32,876 nucleotides of DNA. It comes from Lichenibacterium minor. Lineage in GTDB: Bacteria > Pseudomonadota > Alphaproteobacteria > Rhizobiales > Beijerinckiaceae. Every line of letters begins with the position of its first letter. The first letter of the stretch is position 1. The position numbers and the translations under genes were made by a program. Of this stretch, positions 29,466 to 32,876 are shown in pieces. A model generated the notes under the pieces. The model did no database searches, was not told the DNA's origin, and saw nothing but the letters and a program-made list of their open reading frames with translations. The stretch covers positions 1-32,876 of the forward strand of contig NZ_QYBB01000043.1 in assembly GCF_004137685.1 (NCBI RefSeq), written 5' to 3'.

Positions 29466-30224
29466 ATGGATCTCAAGCTTCGCGACAGGATTTGCTTGGT
29501 GACGGGGGCGAGCACCGGCATTGGACGGGCGACGGCCGTTCTGATCGCGGCCGAGGGCGCGCGGGTGGTGGCTACCGCCCGGAGCCTCAGCGCGCTTGGG
29601 TCGTTGCCCGACGCCATCGCCGAAGCCGGGGGCGTCGAGCCCGTCCTCCTGGCGACGGACTTCACGCATGACGGCGCCCCCGAACGACTGGTCGCGGACG
29701 CCCTGGCGCTGTGCGGGCGGGTCGACATCCTGGTGAATAACGCTGGCGGGTCCCGTCCCATGGCTCGACCCGATGACCAGGATGCCTGGCAGGAGTCTTT
29801 CCAGCTCAACTTCCGCGCGGTCCGGCGGTCGAGCGAACTCCTGCTGCCGACAATGGCGGAGCGGGGCTGGGGGCGCGTCATCAACTTGACCGGCGCCGTC
29901 GTAGCCAAGACCCTCAACGCGGCCACACCGGCCAAGGCGGCCCTGGAGAGCTGGTCCAAGGCCGCTGCCGGCCACTATGCGGCACGCGGCGTGACGGTGA
30001 ACTGCGTCGCCCCGGGACGCATCAACACGGCTCAGATCCTTGATCGCATCCACCCCGACGAGGCGTCGCGCCAAGACTTCATCTGGCGCAACATCCCCAT
30101 GGGCCGCTTCGGGGAGGCGGAGGAGGCCGCGGCGCTGATCGCGTTCCTGGCGTCGGACGCCGCCCGTTACATCACTGGGACGACGATACCGGTCGACGGG
30201 GGCGCGCTCCGCTACGCCTTCTGA
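29466..30224 (+). CDS. Short-chain dehydrogenase/reductase lacking the catalytic Tyr (252 aa)
   Basis: This is a classical-length SDR. The cofactor motif TGASTGIG is at residues 13-20, NNAG at 91-94 and the structural Asn at 115 (QLNFRAV). The active-site YxxxK reads ATPAK (residues 153-157): Lys157 is kept but Tyr is Ala, and the usual catalytic Ser region reads INLTGAVV. The C-terminal part (VNCVAPGRINT, FLASDAARYITGTTIPVDGG) is normal. So NAD(P) binding is likely but ordinary carbonyl reduction is doubtful. ATG 29466 follows GGAGTAAGG. It is the last gene of the Gfo-cupin-SDR unit. Confidence 0.8.
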   Translation: MDLKLRDRICLVTGASTGIGRATAVLIAAEGARVVATARSLSALGSLPDAIAEAGGVEPVLLATDFTHDGAPERLVADALALCGRVDILVNNAGGSRPMARPDDQDAWQESFQLNFRAVRRSSELLLPTMAERGWGRVINLTGAVVAKTLNAATPAKAALESWSKAAAGHYAARGVTVNCVAPGRINTAQILDRIHPDEASRQDFIWRNIPMGRFGEAEEAAALIAFLASDAARYITGTTIPVDGGALRYAF

Positions 30225-30299
30225 CCGCCGTTGCCGTTGCGGCCCGACGCGGCGCGGTCGACCGTCCGCCGATCCACTGGCGGCGGCCTAATACTACAG

Positions 30300-30440
30300 T
30301 CGGGTTTTAGCGGCCTTCAAGCCCGGCGTGTCGACTACCACCTTGTCGTGTCGAGGACGGGCCGCGTGCGGCCCGAAGGCCAACCATCGCTCGTGCTCGA
30401 CCCCGGCGACGCCGTCATCATCGCGCCGGGCGCCAGGTCG
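30300..30440 (+). pseudogene. AraC-type regulator remnant (cupin_6-like segment)
   Basis: A short stretch reads DYHLVVSRTGRVRPEGQ and PSLVLDPGDAVIIAPGA, resembling the sensory cupin of AraC regulators (YHLVxxGxxxL...LxxGDxVxxPxG). No start, no DNA-binding domain and no continuation in frame were found. The remaining region 30225-30782 has no supported gene; a 38-codon frame at 30624-30740 cannot be identified. Confidence 0.35.
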
Positions 30441-30700
30441 ACGCGTTCTAGACTCGACAGACCGACCGCGTCAGCAAGCATGTGCCCGTCGGCTCTTATC
30501 CTATCCCTCCCTCGTTCGTCTCTCGAGTGGCCGTGCCATGGCGCCTCCGGGTTCGAAGAGACCATCATATCCCAGGCATTGTTTCCCACAACGGGTGATG
30601 GATGAAAGGTCACATCCCACGTCATGGACTCTTACCAGCATGTGCTGGCACAGCCGGAACGGCATCCCACGACGGTGCACGATCTCAACGTGTTCCTGAC

Positions 30701-30725
30701 GGCCCCGGCGGGGCTCGCCGGGGCC
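30701..30725 (+). terminator. GC-rich hairpin
   Basis: A perfect 10-bp stem GGCCCCGGCG / CGCCGGGGCC with a five-base GGGCT loop. No T-run follows, so termination is uncertain. It lies between the catabolic operon and the end of the convergent toxin gene. Confidence 0.4.
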
Positions 30726-30782
30726 GCTCGCGTTCCATAATGGGGCTTCCGCGAAAGCCGCCGCGGAAGGCGCGTCAGCGCA

Positions 30783-31304
30783 TCAGTTCACCGCCCTAGT
30801 CATCAAGCTGGCCCGCAGGTCGACCATGCGGACGAACATGGCGCGCCTCGGATCATGGGGCAGCTCGGCAAAACCCCCGCGGGCGTAGAAGCGGCGCACG
30901 CCGTCGTCGAGCGGGTGAGTGAGGACGCCCGCGCTGCCGATGCTCTCCGAGGCCTGTAGAGCTGTCCTGAGAGCGAAGATCAGAAGCGAGGCGGCATGGC
31001 CCTGGCCCTGGTAGGCCAGGTCGATTGCCAGCTGACCGAGCAATGTCACCGGGACCGGGTCGGGGCGGTTGCGCTGCTGCGGCTTTGGCAGGAAGGCACG
31101 CTCGATCTGGGCGGCGCTCAGGCTGACATAGCCGGCGATGCGGCCGGTGACCGGATCGGTGATGACGTTCACCCGCGATGCACCGCCGACATGGTTGGCC
31201 CAGGCGTGCCGGTGAAACCAGCCGTTCAGGGACTCCCGTCCGCAATCAAAGTCGCTGCGGTTGTCGTCCTCGCGAAGAGGCCGCGGCGGAGTTGCCGCCA
31301 CCAC
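30783..31304 (-). CDS. GNAT acetyltransferase toxin, TacT type (173 aa)
   Basis: GNAT fold with the acetyl-CoA loop LAYQGQGHAASLLIFAL and the C-terminal RRFYARGGFAEL Tyr that acts in acetyl transfer. The N-terminal LREDDNRSDFDCGRESLNGWFHRHA and GRIAGYVSLSAAQIE are typical of TacT/AtaT-like toxins, which acetylate the aminoacyl group of charged tRNA and stop translation. The start is a GTG at 31302-31304, one base after the antitoxin stop, so the two are co-translated. Length and context with a DUF1778 partner leave little doubt about the family; the tRNA target is not known. Confidence 0.85.
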   Translation of the reverse strand: MVAATPPRPLREDDNRSDFDCGRESLNGWFHRHAWANHVGGASRVNVITDPVTGRIAGYVSLSAAQIERAFLPKPQQRNRPDPVPVTLLGQLAIDLAYQGQGHAASLLIFALRTALQASESIGSAGVLTHPLDDGVRRFYARGGFAELPHDPRRAMFVRMVDLRASLMTRAVN

Positions 31305-31305
31305 G

Positions 31306-31581
31306 TCACCGCTCCCAGGTTGGGGTCCGCTGCATCAGAGCTGCCAGCGCCGGATTAGACTCGGCAGGACGACCCAGCCAGCCCTCGAATGCTTCCCAGT
31401 CCTTCGCCGGAATGATGACGACCGTCCGGTTCACGACGTCGGCTTCCGCCGCTTCGAGCGCCTTGCGGCGGATGAAGTCGGAGAGGTTAGTGTGGGCCTG
31501 CTCGGCCGCCGCCTCAAGCATGGCCCTCTCGTCGGGATTGACCCGGACGCTGAGGACGGAGGTGGTCGAGAGCTGTGCCAT
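31306..31581 (-). CDS. DUF1778 ribbon-helix-helix antitoxin, TacA type (91 aa)
   Basis: Residues 8-45 (SVLSVRVNPDERAMLEAAA, EQAHTNLSDFIRRKALEAA) form the RHH DNA-binding domain of DUF1778. The C-terminal region (VVIIPAKDWEAFEGWLGRP) is the segment that wraps and neutralises the toxin in TacAT complexes. The start ATG 31579-31581 is preferred; upstream codons in the same frame cross the operator. It precedes and overlaps regulation of the GNAT toxin gene. The complex is expected to repress its own promoter through the palindrome at 31584-31600. Confidence 0.85.
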   Translation of the reverse strand: MAQLSTTSVLSVRVNPDERAMLEAAAEQAHTNLSDFIRRKALEAAEADVVNRTVVIIPAKDWEAFEGWLGRPAESNPALAALMQRTPTWER

Positions 31582-31583
31582 GC

Positions 31584-31600
31584 GTATGACAATAGCATAC
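31584..31600. promoter_or_regulatory. Probable autoregulatory operator of the toxin-antitoxin pair
   Basis: GTATGACAATAGCATAC carries GTATG and CATAC as inverted ends. It sits directly before the antitoxin ATG, where RHH antitoxins bind. Confidence 0.5.
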
Positions 31601-31720
31601 AGGGCGCGGATTGGCAAGCTTTCCGTGCAGAGCCTTGCCCTACCCTTCCGAGGTTCGTCCGACCTGTCCTCTTCCGGCTATGCCGGTTCCATACTTGCCA
31701 TTATGCGAACGCCTCTGAAG

Positions 31721-31832
31721 TTATGCCCACATGTGGGCATAAGCCGTGAGGTGATTGATCTTGTTTGCTACGGTCAGACCTAAGAGTTCAAGAGATGGCA
31801 TGCCCACATGCCATAGTGCCCACAAGTAGGCA
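31721..31832. repeat. Perfect 22-bp palindrome with two related sites
   Basis: 31721-31742 is a perfect palindrome (TTATGCCCACA / TGTGGGCATAA). Related sites are GGCATGCCCACATGCC (31797-31812) and TGCCCACAAGTAGGCA (31817-31832). This looks like a multi-site operator or origin-type region for a dimeric protein not identified here. Confidence 0.5.
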
Positions 31833-31871
31833 TGCACATGTACAAGTTGATCGGGCTTTGGTCGTTCGTTC

Positions 31872-31964
31872 TTGGCGCGACAGCAGCAGGGCGATCGAAG
31901 GCGGCTGCAGGAGCTGCTGATGGCACAGCGGGAAGCGGTGGCGGAGAACCCGGCAGATCGTGCC
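31872..31964 (+). pseudogene. Helical protein fragment, unidentified
   Basis: One frame encodes RQQQGDRRRLQELLMAQRE and AVAENPADRA, a convincing charged helix, before it degenerates. No start with ribosome site is visible (the frame opens at TTG 31872). It may be the remnant of a gene that once preceded the HAD-like fragment. Confidence 0.25.
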
Positions 31965-32020
31965 CCCTGCTCGACGCGTGGCTTGTCCCAGGCTAGCCCT
32001 CATGGCCTGGGGGTGGAATC

Positions 32021-32134
32021 ATGGGGCAAGGCGGGAGCGGTCGGTTGGACGATAGAGAGCAATATGAGCCGCTCACGCTGTACCTGGACATCGACGGCGT
32101 CGTCACGACCGCCGGCTATCAGCCCTTTCGATAA
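32021..32134 (+). pseudogene. Truncated HAD-like gene (37 codons)
   Basis: ATG 32021 begins a frame whose product contains LTLYLDIDGVVTTAGYQPF, a clear HAD-superfamily motif I (DxDGV), and then stops at TAA 32132-32134. A full HAD hydrolase would need well over 100 further residues, and none is recognisable in any frame downstream. It is therefore a 3'-truncated fragment. Confidence 0.5.
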
Positions 32135-32236
32135 GGGCTTGAAGTGGCAGCGGTAGCAAAATGGCGACGAGAGACGGATGCTGATCCTTGATGTAGGGGC
32201 AGCAGCCCTGACGTGTGAATCGACCTGGAGGATGGG

Positions 32237-32515
32237 GTGAGGAGCGAAGTTCGAACGGATGCGAAGGATGCCACTTTGACCAAACTGTCGCCTGACATGC
32301 GTATCCTCGCTCACCTTGAAAACCGCACCCACGATACCGCGTCCAACATCGGCCAAGCCTGTAGCTTGGCACCCGGAGAGGTGAGGGCGCACCTTGCCCA
32401 GCTGGCGTCCCTTCGGTTGCTCATGAGCTACCCCTTGAGAGGCGCTGTCCCCCCTGCCCGTGTGCACGCGATCACCGATGAGGGATTGCGAAAGTTCTAC
32501 AGCCTTGGGTTATGA
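32237..32515 (+). CDS. Small winged-helix-like protein (92 aa)
   Basis: GTG 32237 is preceded by CTGGAGGATGGG, a strong site. After a charged N-terminus, the order MRILAHLENRTHDTASNIG, QACSLAPGEVRAHLAQLAS, LRLLMSYPLRGA and HAITDEGLRKF follows the helix-HTH-wing plan of MarR/PadR-like winged helices; the final ITDEGLRK is typical of the wing end. It lacks dimerisation helices and could be a phage- or plasmid-type small regulator. The palindromic sites 400 bases upstream are possible targets, but nothing shows this. Confidence 0.6.
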   Translation: MRSEVRTDAKDATLTKLSPDMRILAHLENRTHDTASNIGQACSLAPGEVRAHLAQLASLRLLMSYPLRGAVPPARVHAITDEGLRKFYSLGL

Positions 32516-32876
32516 GACCCGTGGTCACCACTGCTTTCGCACCGGTTCACACTCGGTGCTTGACGGCCGTCGTTCGTACCCATACATAGCACACATCGAT
32601 GGCGCCGCTGCCCACTTTGTAAGCGACGCTGTTGCCTCTAGCTTCGAGCATGACGCTTGTGTGACGGATACCTCAGGGTGTCTGTGGCGCAATTTGATCG
32701 CAGAGTTAATTAGGGCAGCTTTAAGCTACCCATGCTGTTTGACAATTTCATCGGAAGAAAGAGAAACGTGGACGGCGGGGTCCTTGCGGTCCGGCTTTTG
32801 CCGGGCACGGCGCTTCGGCGCTGCGAGAGAACTGCTCCGACGGTCACGTTTCCAAATTCATCGCGTTCTGGTCCTT
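32516..32876. other. Terminal region without a recognised gene
   Basis: No supported ORF or repeat was found to the end of the window. There is a moderately AT-rich stretch near 32690-32765. Confidence 0.4.

Overview
The window looks like accessory DNA from a GC-rich alphaproteobacterium, most likely Methylobacteriaceae or a close Rhizobiales relative. The reasons are the Rhizobiales-type porin (GAGFFYIPGTDTC signature, terminal Phe), the high-GC codon use of most genes, and the many small secreted proteins typical of that group. The species is an inference. Several blocks differ in base composition or are broken, so this reads as a mosaic of plasmid, prophage, IS and catabolic material rather than conserved chromosome. 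No rRNA, tRNA or CRISPR array was seen.

Layout. (1) 1-2.65 kb, plasmid/IS debris: the 3' end of an IS256-family element, two small hypotheticals, a start-less ribbon-helix-helix (RHH) fragment, a cluster of inverted repeats that resembles a plasmid control region, a helix-turn-helix protein and a small membrane-protein ORF with an in-frame TGA. (2) 2.7-5.9 kb: two secreted Cys-containing small proteins (one phospholipase A2-like), two doubtful small ORFs and an outer-membrane porin with a strong terminator. (3) 5.9-17.5 kb, all but one gene on the minus strand: part of a prophage late operon (S74 chaperone-tailed protein, 1419-aa protein with a SleB lytic domain, 1159-aa ejection-protein-like polypeptide, small genes, HNH protein). 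An AT-rich three-gene operon (a TIGR04255-like protein plus two unknowns) sits inside it like phage cargo. (4) 17.8-25.5 kb: a Tyr-rich low-complexity protein, small exported proteins, an MBL-fold hydrolase, an ArsR regulator divergent from a glutamate-racemase homologue lacking both catalytic cysteines, DUF1330, LysR/LysE/cupin. A family of short intergenic repeats is scattered through this block. (5) 25.5-30.8 kb: MarR and SnoaL-like genes, then a LysR regulator divergent from a Gfo/Idh/MocA (Gal80-like) - cupin - SDR operon, then decayed AraC-like sequence. (6) 30.8-32.9 kb: a TacAT-type GNAT/DUF1778 toxin-antitoxin pair, a palindromic site cluster, a truncated HAD-like fragment and a small winged-helix protein.

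The strongest candidates for something undescribed are the TIGR04255-like operon carried between prophage genes (6356-8074), the Cys-to-Ser MurI homologue with its own ArsR switch (21255-22543), the Tyr-rich protein (17986-18594), and the dispersed repeat family confined to 17.8-25.5 kb. Family assignments come from motif recognition by eye; no database search was run.
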